This document shows positions 26,301-39,900 of a stretch of 64,000 bases of DNA, one piece after another. The notes beneath the pieces are model-generated. The model ran no database searches. It was not told where the DNA came from and saw only the letters and a list, made by a program, of their open reading frames with translations. The DNA lies in the NCBI RefSeq assembly GCF_963662255.1, contig NC_085048.1, positions 100,608,229 to 100,672,228 of the forward strand. The letters are read 5' to 3'. The position numbers and the translations under genes are program-made. Positions within the stretch are counted from its first letter, which is position 1. Every line of letters begins with the position of its first letter. This DNA comes from Cinclus cinclus (Eukaryota; Chordata; Aves; Passeriformes; Cinclidae).

Positions 26301-29010
26301 TCCAAAAGAAAAAATGTGTGTTTGTCAAAGTCTACAATCTTAAAGAAAAATGTTAGGTTTTTGGTTTTTCATTCTGAGACAAGTATGCTGTTGATATATG
26401 CCAATTCTAATTGCTTTTTCTCAAAATCTGTTTTCAAGGGTTAGAAAATGTATCAATCCCATATATTTTCAGATGTGTATTAAAGGAACTGGTATGTTGA
26501 TGTGCATAGTGTGAAATGTTGGATATGCTATGAGCACTAGCTAGTTAGCAAAGTAATGATGAGGTTGTGACCCGAGACAGGAGACTTGTGCTTTGGGAAT
26601 GGAGGAACAGCTTTAATAAAATCTGGTTTCACCTTGGACTGAAGCTATTGTCCAAGAAGAGGTGAAATTTATTACCTCCCAGAAGAGGAATTAATTGACC
26701 TTCTTGCATCTCTTACTCACCAATGAAAGTTAAAGAAATAAAATTGTCCTCACTATGACTGTCTTGAGCCAAAGATATTCGGGGTCAAGGAGGGCTTCAG
26801 GGAGACTGTTTTTTGTCCACATGACTACTGTAAGGATGGAGCGCTGAACAGACTGGCCCCTTGGTCCTGTAGCAGAGGATTTGTTGTTAGAGCAGCAGTT
26901 TTCAGCATAAAGTAATGTCTACAAGCTCCACCTCCCTGCATGTACAATGTCTTCCAAAGCACACAAGGTCACCTGTCCCTTTCCAACAAGCTGTTCCCAT
27001 CGATAGCATCTCTCCTCTTACTGGATTTCTGTTGAGATGAGAGAAATCTCTCTCTTTTATTGTCTTCCTTTGCAAATGAAGCCCTGTCATCACCTCTTCG
27101 ATTTGGTAAAGAAATCACAGTAGGTTTTACACCAGAGATATATCTTTGAGGTTATGCAAGAATGAAAATCAACAGACACTCTAGTAGTAATAAACAAGAC
27201 AGCATTACCAAGCATGACAAATCAAAAATGGAGCTCTTTTAACTTCCACTTCATCCCAAACCCAAAGGACCTTAACTTCCTTAACATAACTTCCTTATGC
27301 TTCCACCACAGCATAATTGAATTAAGCAAGTCAGAAGCTAAAAATTAGCTTTACCTATCAACAGGTAGAAAATATTTTAAAATTTGCAGAGGCATTAGCA
27401 GGCTTTTATATTTGTGATTCAGTATAATTAAAGTTCTTTAGAATTCTTGCATGTGGGCTGAGAATCACATGGGTTTACTTAAAGAAGTTGAAGCATGATT
27501 TCAGTCTGTTTTTTTGGGATCATTATCAGAGACTTGGGGTTTTTTGACTGTTTCAATGCTTACCTGCTGAGAATCAGTGTTATAAGCTTGTGATTTTGTT
27601 ATAAAGATATTATCATCTACAGGAACCAAAATTTTAATCAGTGGCAAGTTATCCATATTCTTAAAACCTCTGGTAGGCATACTGCGTTTTATTCCCCACT
27701 GAACACTTTATAGGTGTATGAAATGTGTGTGACTGAGAAGTGTTACATGAGGGAGAAGAACCCCACCTACATAGTCTGAGCTTTTAGCATGGTAGCATTA
27801 TAAAACCTTGGCTGGTTTCCTAAAGAAACAGAACTTACTTAGTTTTGCTGTCTGTCAACTCCTTAACAGATTGTGAACTTGTGAGCAATTTTCTTATCAT
27901 CCCCTCTGCTTTGAGTAGGCTTTTGGACGCAGGAGAAAGGCCCAGCACCTTCCCTGCTGAAATAATAGAAGCTGCAGTGTGAGCTCATTCCTCCAGTGAC
28001 CTGGACATTCTGCAGCAGGAAGGAGATTTGACCTATGCTCTGAATAAGAAATAAGCTTCTGTCAGTCTTCCTTTATTTTACATGAAAGCCAACATGAGAC
28101 AAACATTAAAAAACCCCAGTATTTATTATTCCCAGAGTTCACACTGGTCTGTTTACTTCTGCTCCAACTCATTTCTGCATGGTGTGTATCTTACAATTGC
28201 ATTTCTCTGGAATTTCTTTAGTCCACAAACTTTCTGAGATAAAGATGTTTTATTTTATTCTTTACTTGTAAAATACTTGGTACACATGGGATAAGTGTCT
28301 ATTAAGGGTACCTTTATTCATAGAAATTTTTATCCAAATCTGCCACTTTTTGAAATGTCAGTGACTTGTCATCAGTACTATGTAAAGCAGTTGACCAATC
28401 TCATGTTCTAGTTGATGCTACTAAGTCAGAATGAAGTGTGTTTTGGTGTCATTTCTCATGGGACATTTCTGTTCTCCCAGTCTTATCTACACATGAAACT
28501 TGAGTTCATGTAACATTACTGTTTTTCCATAATTTGCTTCTAACCCAGTCAGGCATCAGCTCTCCATCTTTAGAGCAACCTGATCCAAAGGGGAGGAGTT
28601 CCAAACTTTCTGTTGCCGTCTGGCTGGTGTTCCTCCAGTTCTCAAGGGCTGTGTGATTTCAGTTCACCTGTAGATCAAGTATCTCACCTGCTCAGCAACA
28701 GCATTCTTGTTGGAGCTGTATTTCAGGACATCAGCTTAAAGACAGAAATGCAAACCTCTCACTCTGTGGCAGGTAATTTGTGTCAGCTCAGGCTGGAGGT
28801 TGAAGGACAGGCATTTTAGAGGGCTTGGAGTACTTCTACCTTGAAATTAACATGAACATGATGAGAATATTTTATTTCGCAGGGATGCACACAGAATTAC
28901 TTGAATAGTATGGAAAGACTTTAACCAGCTTTTAACTAGATACCCAAGAAGGCTTCTGCCTTTAAAATATAGCCTAAAAAGACTGACAGAGGATAGTTTG
29001 AGGGTTCTTT

Positions 29011-29012
<2 letters not shown>

Positions 29013-29044
<32 letters not shown>
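29013..29044 (+). repeat. Poly-T tract, 32 nt
   Basis: An uninterrupted run of 32 thymines in intron 1; no recognisable element attached. Confidence 0.95.
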
Positions 29045-29047
<3 letters not shown>

Positions 29048-30199
29048 TATCAAAACATCTCTGTACATTGACACTTCTCAATAAGTAACCACCGTGGTTG
29101 GCTGACAGTAATTTGCTCTCAGACTCCACTGTTTGCTGCTTATTCCTGTATTTCTTTTTTCCAGCCCTGTACATCTTCCTGTTTTATGGCTACATTTCAA
29201 GGCTTCATTTAATCACTATTGCGCAGTGTGTGGCATTCTTGGCTGTGTTACATCCCCACTTAGATATATGGCCAAAAAAAAAAAAAAGACATTTTCCACA
29301 GGATTCACGCAGGGTTTGCACTACAGTATTTCAGTAGAGGTGGCAGAGATGGGCACCGATCATCTGTAACAAATCATACTTGCCAATTGCACTTTCTTGG
29401 AATAGGAAACAGCTTTATCTATGAGATTATGGTGATAAAAAGATTTACCAAGTCTGATAAATCTTCTGACGCAATTTCTTGAAAGTTGTGGTAGAGGCAA
29501 ATGAACCAGTGTTACTTTCTATGCTATTGGATAAAGGAGTATTTTTTTGCACTTGAAGCAGATGCTGGAGTCTTGTTTCTTTATTAGTCTCATTTAACCA
29601 TGGTTAAAACAAGCTGACACTCCTATGCTTTATATGTTCACATATTCTGACAGATCATTGCAAAACAGAATAAGAGTTCATTACTTTGGAGGGTTTTCTC
29701 AGTCCATATTGTTCAACAGGTAAGCTTTAGCAGAGCTCTTAAACAACAGTGGTTTAACAGTTGAGTAGGTAAGAACATTAGCAGTGCATTGAAACACTGA
29801 GTTTTCAGAAGAGAATTCAAGTGGGTGGGGGAGATGGGAGGAATAAAAAAATTCATACCCATGCAAGGCTTTGAAAGGGAAGGACGTCTCGAAAGCTGCC
29901 AGAAATAGGTTTTTATGTATGGATACTGGTCACTTTTGCATTAGGAAAATTAATTCTCAAGCTATCTGATACCTAATTTACCTAATGTTGGTTAATGTCA
30001 TATTAAGGGCGATCATCAGCTGGATACAAAGCTGCTTATCTCATAAGCAGGTTACAACTATAAACAAACACTTGGGTTTAGGTCCCACTTTCACACTTGG
30101 AAATGAGGCACTCACATCTTCAGCAATGTGTAATTATTCAGGTGTCAATATCAAGCACATGGAATCACGGTTGAACTGCTGGAACTCCTGCTCACTTTG

Positions 30200-30590
30200 G
30201 GGCGCAGGTCAGCGCAATCTGCGTCGGGGCAGGGACCAAGAGCTCTCTCCAAGTGACAGAGGGCCGGGCCGGCTGCAAATGAGGGAGGCAGATGAAGAAA
30301 GCAGCGGCTGGACCGGAGAGTCCGGCTGGCTGGGTTGTCCCCCGCTGCTGTCAGCAGTGCTCAGCACTGCTGTGATGCCCGAGGGGGCAAAATGCGCGGT
30401 GAGAACTGGGTCAGGGGCGTGCCCAGGGAGCCCTGGGGTGCCGGGGTAGCCCCGGGCTAGCGAGGGAAAGCCAAGAGGAGGTGAAAGGTGGATGGGTTGA
30501 GTCTGTGGCAGGTGATCTCAGCCAGGATGACGGCGAGGAGCCACAGAGAGGAGCGGTTCAAGGAGGGGAAGATGGACACCTGTAAGCCAT
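30200..30590. promoter_or_regulatory. CpG-rich block inside intron 1 (candidate internal promoter/CpG island)
   Basis: Sharp rise in G+C and CpG against the AT-rich surroundings. Roughly twenty CpG dinucleotides occur in about 360 bases, for example in GCGTCGGGG, GGCCGGGCCGG, CCGGAGAGTCCGG and TGCGCGG. Such blocks in vertebrates usually mark unmethylated promoters or enhancers. It lies 13 kb downstream of the ATG exon and 15 kb upstream of exon 2, so it could drive a shorter SPTLC3 transcript. It could instead be a promoter for a non-coding RNA, an orphan CpG island, or a GC-rich remnant. Confidence 0.5.
30375..30398 (+). other. Possible alternative first coding exon of SPTLC3 (8 codons)
   Basis: Within the CpG-rich block an ATG at 30375 opens MPEGAKCA and is followed at 30399 by a good GTGAGA donor in phase 0, the phase exon 2 needs. 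Spliced to exon 2 it would read MPEGAKCA-KNGVSNG, giving an isoform that keeps the membrane segment but lacks the MANP N-terminus. The -3 base is G. The frame is also open upstream to about 29985, so a longer N-terminus is possible. A short ORF next to a GT is a weak signal; this is inference. Confidence 0.25.
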
Positions 30591-30610
30591 TGCAGTCTTA
30601 AGGGAGTTTA

Positions 30611-30656
30611 TTTTCTTTCTTTTCTTCTTTTTTTTTTTTCTTCTTTTCTTTCTTTT
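30611..30656 (+). repeat. Perfect polypyrimidine mirror repeat
   Basis: The 17-base arm TTTTCTTTCTTTTCTTC (30611-30627) is mirrored exactly by CTTCTTTTCTTTCTTTT (30640-30656) around twelve T. Homopurine/homopyrimidine mirror repeats are the sequence class that forms H-DNA (intramolecular triplex). It lies immediately 3' of the CpG-rich block. Confidence 0.95.
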
Positions 30657-33600
30657 TTTTTCATAAATAGCAAAGAAATAAGACTGTAAAGTGGATAGCT
30701 GCAGAATCACAAATAATTTTATAGCTAGCATGTGTATTGACTGTAGTGTAGCACTCAGAAATTAAATTCTTTAGTGTTGACTTTAGTTAAAACACAAGCA
30801 GCAGTGGCTGCTCCACCAGCTCTATTCTGTACTCCCATTAGGAAATTCTAGCACAAGCTCTTTTGTAACTGCTTGCAATACTTTTCTTCCATTTGTCTGA
30901 GTATGTAAGAGTGCTTTAATCCATTTTGTCATACATTCTTCAAAGGTATATTTACCTTTCAAAAATTTTTCTTTCTGGCTCCATTTCTTGGGAAATGTGG
31001 TGTCCTCTACATCATGTCTCATAACATACCAAAAGCAGACTTGAGGGCTGTAGTGGATCTTAGGAAATGAGGATAGAATTGTAGGGGTTTGTGTAGGAAT
31101 GCAAGACTTCTACATTATTCTACTGAGATTTTTAACATGGGAAAGAGTTGTTAGCACTTAACTCAAGTTTGCTACAGAGATAAAAGGATATATGTGGAAT
31201 TTCAAAATAATTCCACACAGCTTTCCAAATTAAGTGGTCAGATTTTTTTGAATGATTCCTGCAGAAAATAAAAATGCTTCAAAATTCTGTGGTCTGTGAT
31301 CTTTTTTCCTAACAGTGCAGGAATGCCTGTGTCAGATATTTTCCATTCCTGGCATGGATTTATTCTCCCAGAGGTTATGTTCTGTTTTAATGTAAATAAC
31401 CTATATGGTGTGATGCACCTGAATGAGGATAGTTTAAAGATTTTACATTCCATTCCAGTCAAGACCTATGTGATAATCTGAACTTTAAGCATGATTATCC
31501 TTCCTTCCTGTATATCTTCACTGCACCATCTGTCGCATTTTTAGTTCTATTGGTGTAGGAGCCAACCTTACTTCTTGGCTGATAGAATCCCAATTTGGAT
31601 ACTCCTCCACTGGTCAGTTTTTTTAAAGTGAAATTCTGATCTGTTTTGTTCATAAACAAATAACAGAGGATACTGGATTTTACCCCGTGCTTTCGCTTAT
31701 AGTGATTCTGTGAGAATAAAGCAGAAATGCATTGGTCAAGGCACACCTTTAAGTAAACTACTCATACAGAATTTATGTTTTAGAATATTTGATATTAAGT
31801 GATATCATCTCTCTGCAAGCTTTTCTCTGGCTCTTCCAAATTTGGCATGACTTTTTGCTGGTACCTTTCCAGATCTCTCAGGGAAGCCATTACCTTTCAC
31901 TGGACATTTCTATATCATTTTCACACAAGAGTTCCAGTGGACATGGCTGTACTGAGCACTGGGCTTAGTCTGAACTGCCTTCATCCAAAATGAGAAACCT
32001 TTCATTCACTTCTCTCTTGACTTAAAGCTAGAGCATATAGAGTACTTCAGGGATTAGGCTCTTGAACTCTTTTTCTGGAAGCAAGATTCATCGTTTTTCA
32101 AAATTTCTCTAGGGCCTTGTGCTGGTGCCCACAGCTGTGCTTCCCAAGAACTGAGTCATGCTTTCTTCAGAGCTCACAGTGCACTCCCCACTGAGACACC
32201 CTGGATTTGCCTCCTCAGTCCCTGCTGGGGAGCAGCTCTGCCTGGGTGTTCTTCAAGGGCTTCCACTGTCTTCCTCCTAAGCAAAATATAGACAAAAAAT
32301 TATGGCGTAGGAAGTGCAAATAGTGTTTTACTAGACTTGCTATCTTCCAGCATCTCTAAGAGATTAGCTTTGATCCATGAAAATAAGAAAGAGGGGTGCA
32401 AAAAGAGACAATAATACTACCTAGTATGAATTTGATCCTCAGAGGGGGATATTCTTGAATTATGGTGGTTGTTCTGCATGTCCTGCTTGCCAATCTTGAT
32501 TTTGTATCAACTGATATTTTCTACACAGGCTCATGTTATTCCATTAGTCCATAAGGAAGCTGTTAGAATGGGCACATAACATTTCTTAATTATGATTAAT
32601 TTCATATTGAGTATGAGGGGAGTGCCCGGCTTTCTCTGTGGGTTGGGAAGGAACGTAAAATCAGGAGTTATCAGAGTATATGAATATTGTTTCAGAAGTC
32701 ACTGTAAAGCATTATGTCTGAAGTCTCTAAAATGTTAACTACAGGAGCGTCTTGGACAGATTTTGCTAGGAGTTTCTGTCATGGGACCTTGGGTAGTTTG
32801 TTGGGGGTTTTTTTGCCTATTGCAGCTGAAGTTTATTCATTCTTTATTAACTGTTTCATGCCATGGAACATGCCACTGGGATCATTTTGCATATGTGGAC
32901 ATTTTTCACAGGTAAATTATATTTTTCTCTGCTGGATGGTAGGCTGTCAGTATGTAGTCCATCCTGTCAGGGGAGTCCCTGGACAAAGCAAAGTTGTCAG
33001 AACAAATCTGAGACCTCTCACCACTACAGTAGAGAGAGACAACTGGGACCTTTTGTCATTGCTCATTATTTGCCTCTTTGCAGAATTTGTAGCAGTCATT
33101 GTAGAAGGGCACAACATTTCTCTAATGCTCAGGTTTGTATGTTTGGGGTTTTATTTTTTGCAGGTGTGGGAGGGTAGAGGTAAAACAGGTCTTCTGAAAA
33201 AGGTTTCTTTATCATCTGTGTGAAGTTTTACTGTTACTTGCTTATCATGTATAAGTTCAAGCAATAACTTCTTTTTATAGAAGTAGGCAACTTTACTAGT
33301 ATTTTGAAATATTTACATTTTAATGTGCTTTAAAACTACATTCCTTTTACGTGAGCCTTCCTTTTGGATTGTGTTGACAAGAAATCAGATTGGTGTCTGG
33401 GCATCTTCTGTTGCTCTTGAAACGTACCAGGTGGCTCAGGAGAGTGTGTTCTTGATCAGGGCTTCTAGATCCTTCTATTTGATCCTGCCAGTTTTTGCTT
33501 TGGCAACTACTGTTGCTCTGTCTCTGTACTTCCCAAATTTAGGAGCACAGGCACAGATGTGTGTACCAGAGTGTTATCCTAAGGAAAATTCAAAGAATCG

Positions 33601-33668
33601 TTATCGTATCTTTCAGAGGATTGATTTTCTAAAATAAGTAAAGATGTTAATGAGGTAAAGATAAAAGT

Positions 33669-33780
33669 GGGGGGTTTTGGGTTTGGGTGTTTTTGTTTTT
33701 TTTGTTTTGTTTTTTTACGGTTATTGTTTTTTGGGGGGTTTTTGTTGTGGTTTTTTTGTTGTTGTTGTTTGTTTGTTTTT
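33669..33780 (+). repeat. T/G-rich low-complexity tract
   Basis: About 110 bases of nearly pure T and G, starting GGGGGGTTTTGGGTTTGGG and ending in (GTT)n and (GTTT)n. Similar in style to the tract at 14329-14512. Confidence 0.9.
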
Positions 33781-36700
33781 GTCCACAAAAGAGGGGAAAA
33801 ATATCAGTGGGGACCTTTTGTTACACAGATTTGTGAAGTCCACTGAACAGATTTAAGTTCCCCAAACATCAGTAGTTGCCTAAAACCAGAGTAATATTAA
33901 TTTTATTTTAATTATGAGCAGAAAGTATGTATACCCATTTCCTTCTTCCAGCATCTATGATTCAGAGGTTCTTTCTATCTGCTTACATTTTACCCCCTGA
34001 AAATATGTACCAGCTGTTTCTGTAGTTCTCAGTAATTTCTGTTCCACATTTTATGTCATAGTGAGCTTTATTATGCTTAAAAGTATTTTGAGATGATATT
34101 TAGTCCATTTCCCAGTTCTCTCCATCTGGTTTACCTCTTCTTTCTCAAAAAGCAGTCTGACGCTGGATGGACACTTCAGCTGAGACCTACATTGGTACTG
34201 CTTAGTTGCTGTAGGATGATTTGTCCTTTTACCCTTAGCATGAGTTTCTTAAGAGATGGCTGGTTCTTTTCTCTAGCTCCTTTTACTTTTAATATTGCTT
34301 ATTAAAGTAGCAATATCTGCTACTTCTGGGTACAGTCATGCTCTCCTGAAATCTGTGATTCTGCTGTTCCATTTCCTGCTTTTCCTAAGTCCCTTGATTT
34401 TTATGATCAGTATAAATGAAAACCTTGAGTTAATACACTATAATGTCTCCTGAAATTACTTCCAAAGTGCAGCAATGTTTTGACTATTGTCTTCCAGCTT
34501 GCCCCATGGCAATATGGGAAGAAATAATAATGGAGGTAAGGGAAAGACTTGTGAAATGTCTGTAAGCTTTTTTTTTCCCACAAGCAGTGATTTCATGTTG
34601 TTACATATCCAGCTTCTTCCACCACCCTGGAACATCCCCACTTGCCTGCTACATCCTTTCTTTCTGGAACTGTGCTGTTCAATGGTGAACCTTGTTCAGA
34701 CCTAAACAGATGATGGTTAGTGGGTTATTATAATTGTGCTTGTGTAATTCACTCCAGGAATGGCTAAAAGAGCCAAGTTATTGCTGTCTGTCCTTCAAAT
34801 TCAGGGATTTGGATCATTTTGCACTACCAAGGTCACATTTTCCTGAAGCTTTTAGAAGAGTTGATATCATGAAGGCCTCATCAGATTTGATTTAAATTGC
34901 TCTGTGAGCTCAAAAGCTTCAGTAGACAGGTACTTGCAGACAGAGGGGTAACATGAGGGAGTAGAACATTGCTTTCTTAGAAAAAAAAAGGGTTAGGATT
35001 GTTCAAATGCAAAGGCTAATTCAACTCACTTTTTGTTGTGCATTTGAAAAGGTGTCTTCCTTTGCTGAGACAACGAAACCCTTCAGTCACCCCTTTACCT
35101 CAATATTCTTGCACCAGATTTTTGTCTTTTGAATTTCTCATGTGCTTCTTTTTCCTAACCCTTGTCTTTTCAGCCAGGAACCATGGGCTCTACGTGTTTA
35201 CATCAAAGTAGACATTGATCCACTGGTGAAAATCAGTACCTGGTGGGGTGAGGACTTCCCTTTTTGTCTGTATCCATCTAGACTGCTTTAAAGAGCATTT
35301 ATCTAAGGCTGTTTCTGCAAACCTGGATAGCTACAGAAAGTTCAGATGAGAGAGAGCCATCAGTTTTCATGTTCAGTGTTATGACTTAGAATAATTACTG
35401 GAATAACTTATGAAAAGCATTTAGATGTATAATGCACTTTTAAAAAGAAGCATCAATGTATTTCTATAGTTTTTTCTATTTATCTTCAAGCAATTGAAGT
35501 GAAAGCTTTTTGAGCTCTGATTGAATTAGTCAATTTAGTAATAGTTAATTAATATCATAACAATTAAATAGCCATTAAGAAGTTGTATAGGCCTAGATCA
35601 TCTTTTCCAGTAGTATAAGGCAGAAATGGAAATTGATGGGAAGAGGAGAGAGCCTCTTGCAGAACTGTTGTACCTGGGGGCATCCAGTTGTGAGTTTCTC
35701 AAAGGTGTAGGTATGGACACAACCATAACAGATTTTCTGTTTCCTGATAGTTTTCAAACAAACAAACATACAAACAAAAAAAGTTGGAAAAAAAAAAACA
35801 CCTAGAGTAGGATGTTACTGCTTCTGTATATTTTTGCATGAAAAAGAAAAAGGTAATTTGTTGTCACTGGTTAAACTGTGTAGCTTTGCTGCATTAGGGC
35901 ACAAGTTGGTGAATCTAGGTTACTCTAGACTGAGGTTCTCTGAGGACACTTTGATGATAGGGGGGTTGGCAGCTCTCATCATCTTGTTAAATTAAATGGT
36001 GCAGTGATTTGATCATGTGTACCAGTTGTGATGCTGGCTTTGGTGTAGGACAACTGACTTTAATTAGTCATGGTCACTGCTACCAAGTTGCCTAATGACT
36101 GGCTAAATGCGTTTTTGTCTTCTTGCTTAAAACATCTTCTGTTGTGTTTGAAGGTGTCAAGGTATTCATTTTCTTGACGTGTTCATAGGATGGGTGTTGT
36201 CTTCACCTTCCTAAAAATCTTCTGTCCTATAAACCTATATGCTATGCCTTAACTGAGTTTTTTCTGATTCTTTTTTCACCTTAGGGTTCTCTTTTGATGC
36301 TGAATTCTTATCCTAACTCAGAGGTGGTCCTTGTCTACCCAGATGGTCATCTTCCTACTGAGTTTTTAATGCCCCTATCTGTCAAGCTAACAGCACAAAT
36401 CTGATTGCCTCTTTCTCAGCCATTCATGAGAAATTCTGCTTTTGCCGTTGGGGTTTTTTGTTATGGAATTTCTTATCTCTTTCTCCTCTACATGTGTGGT
36501 ATGTTAAGATATTTGTATTTAAATATAATTTAAAAGTAGTTAATTACCTTGGAGGAGGTGGCATAAATCCAGCTGAACTGATTGCACTAAAAAAATTGAC
36601 AATGACTTTCTCTTTCATCACATTTTTGAACTATGGTAAGTTACTCCTTGCAATCATAGGTATGTCTTGGAAGGCACACAGTTGCAGTTCAACTTGTGCA

Positions 36701-36966
36701 TAACTCTCAGAATAAGTAAAATGATGTGAAAATTATCCTAATGGTATATGCAGCTTTCAGGTAATAAGTGTGTCGATTTGTCCTCCTTTAACAAGGGTTG
36801 TATTGTAACTTCCAGAAGTCTTTATCCAAACTGGAGCTGCAATCTTAGGAATGAAGAATGGCCTGAGACTGCTTCTGAATGTTTAACACCTTAAGATTTA
36901 AGCTTGCAATGTATTAGGCATGATCCAGCATCTATGGCCACATCCATTCTGACAGGGAATGTGTGT

Positions 36967-36990
36967 CTCGTTATTAAACTCGTTATTAAA
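36967..36990 (+). repeat. 12-bp exact tandem duplication
   Basis: CTCGTTATTAAA occurs twice head to tail. Confidence 0.95.
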
Positions 36991-39900
36991 TCTCTGCAAA
37001 ATCCTGGCCCTGTTTGAAGGTGTTGTGCCATATAATGAGAAAGGTCTGGGATCCAATGAGGATTCATTATGCTAGTTAGTACAGAAGATTAAGCATTTTC
37101 TTCACAGGGGAATTTCGCATGAAGAGGAATCTGATAGCTAATTAAAACATTTTCTGGTGCAAAGTCACTGTGTAGAAAATATGTAGGAGTTGGTGGATTG
37201 CATCATGTGGATATTAACTCAGAAACCACACTGGTCAAAATCATTAGCAATCTAGTTAGCACGTTTTGAGAATCTTTACACTGTTACAGTCTGCATCCCA
37301 ATAAACAGTTTCATAACAAAAGTGTATGTGATATCCATTGGGTTAATTTCTAAATGCTAGCTCACTTCTGGAAGTAGCTTCCCATATTAGCAGATCATCA
37401 CCAGTGATGATGATGCAGAAACTGGCAGCCTTTGAAGTGATACCAGTTCATCATCGTTTGGTTTGTTTGTTTATTTTTAAAGCCAAAGCCATAGGATTTG
37501 GATGATCAGGCGATATTCTGATGTGGCCAGGCTTTAATTTAAAGCTGTAATTTACCCTAAGCTTTGGAAATCGTAGCAAACACTTGCTGCAACCTGACAC
37601 CACAAACTCTGTGGGGATTGCTGTAACCCGGGTGTTTCATCCACTTCTCTCTGATCCCACATGCCTGGCTTTCTGCTCTGTAATTGCTGTAAGGTTAGGA
37701 AACAACCTTTTAGTGTTTGTAAGTATCTCTCTGGGTAGTGAATAGCATTGTTTTGCCTCTAATAATTTAAAATTATTAAGCTCTATCTTTGCCCTCATGC
37801 CTTCCTATTTACCTTGAGTCACTTTGAAGTTCCTGGGGGTAATAGCAGAATAACAGCTTTATAAGACAATAATGTTGCTTTTTCTTTCTAGTGTTTCTTA
37901 CTATTACTTGAAATGTACAGATATAAAGCCATTGGGAAAAGAGTTTGCTATGCTTTTTTTTTTAATCCTCCATGCACTGTTTTGATGTAAGTGCCTTGGT
38001 TATTTGGTATTGGTAGTAGCTGTTACGATTTACGTTGCAATTTATGAACCTTGACTTTCAGAAAAGTGTTTTCTACTCATTTCTCCCTTTCGTCAGATTG
38101 CATTTTCATGGTTTGCTACTGAGTTGTATCCCGAGTCTGTGTGCATTAGTCTAAACTTCTGTGCTATAGTTACATGTGGCTTTTCTTTTGACAAACAGTG
38201 TGGTGTGACCATTCTGCAATGTGCACTTCTACCTGCTGGACTAAATACATGCATGATGAAAACATATGCTGATGTTTTCTGTAGGTTTTGCAAAAATTGC
38301 ACACAGCAGGGCAGTTTCTTAACAGTTGAAATTAAACATTCATTGATGCTGGAGTGTGTGTTGCTTGTAGTTTGTGCAGGGATAGAATTTACAATATATC
38401 AGATTATTAAATTAAAATAAATAATAACAAATAACTTATTAAATTAATATAAATATCTTAATTAAAACATACAAAACTAAGATTAAATGTGTACTTTCTG
38501 AGTACATATTTCTTCTTGTTCGGAATTCTTGCTACTGTTGAATGTTCTTCCTGAACATCATTTAAGAATAAGTATTCTGTATCCTCCCAACCTCCTATTG
38601 CAATCAAAAGTATCATTTCAGGATCAGAGTAAAGTGTTATTCTGGAAATTATGCAGTATTATTTTCCTCATTACATAACAGCATTTCACAGTATATTTCT
38701 AATGTGTTTGTCATTCACATCTGTATTTTCATGGTATTAATGTCATAGTCAGCATTGCAAGACTTGTTTATTTGATGCTGAAAGAATTGCTGCAAGGTGA
38801 GTATGTTGGAGTTTGCATTCAAATGACAAGTTTGGAAGGTGAAAATCCTGTCTTTTCATACCTTTGTGGTGTTTGCCCTTAGCATGCTGTCTTGAAGAAA
38901 GGCTCAAGTTTTTAGTCAGCAATTAGAGGACAGTTCATTAACAATTAGAAAGCCATTTCCTGATGCTTGTGAAAAGTTGGGTGAAGGCCTTCAAACAAAC
39001 CTCAAGCAATAGAAGGAGCAACATTTAATGGTGTTTACAGGGAGGGAACATTTTAGAGTTTCCAAATTGTTAAATCCTGAATCTCTGCGAGTTTAAGAGT
39101 ACAAGGTTTCTTTCCTAAGCTATTTTAAGGATGTCCTATATTTCCTAAACCTTCTGGACCATCTTGGAGATTTTACTCTTTGTCCTTATTGATTGTTTTG
39201 CTACCAGGTGTGTATTTTTTTCTTGAAACTTCAGTAGAAATCAGTAGTCTAAACAGGGATTCTGCAGGCACACTAATAAGAACCAAAGCTTTTTTGGCTT
39301 GGTTGCTACTTGCAGTTGTGTTGGATCCACTTTCTTGTGGCTTTGTCACATTGCAAGAGGCAGTGACCTTCATTCTAGCACCTTCTAGACCTATAAATTT
39401 CACAATTATTTTTAATTTATGTCTTGTCTTTATAGCTCAGTAATCTATGAATTCCCCATGTAGCCATTTTTGGCTTATGGTTTAGAAACTTGAGCCTGTT
39501 AGATCTGAAATGTGTTGTTACAGACATCACTTTTAAACTGAAGTATAGAATTGTCAGTAAGTGGGCAGATTTATGAAGTAATCTAAATTTGTGTCAATAT
39601 TGTGTTCATTACAGGGAATGTCTGCTTTCATAATTTAAATTTCCTTTTTTTTTTTTTTTTTCTCCTGGGAACTGCATACAATCACCCAGATTCCTCCAGT
39701 GTCTAATGGATTCCTAAGTGATTTGGGACAATACTGTGTGATAGCCTGGTGGGTTTGCATGGAACGTGACAGTTTTATTCTTTGGGACCCATCCCTCTGG
39801 TGACAATGATCTACAGGAGACAGAATAGCCCACCAGACACTTCAAGTTGCGACTGTCCAGTGGCAGGTGCTGAGTGGGATTCAGCTGGACCATACCCTTC

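Noticed and set aside
29985..30449. 154-codon frame running into the CpG-rich block as a full protein
   Set aside because: The 5' part is AT-rich intron-like sequence without similarity; only the last eight codons before the GTGAGA donor are considered, as a low-confidence alternative exon.
32714..33223. Plus-strand 169-codon open frame with hydrophobic stretches inside intron 1
   Set aside because: No recognisable domain; hydrophobicity follows from T-rich sequence, and a competing frame overlaps it (32863-33177).
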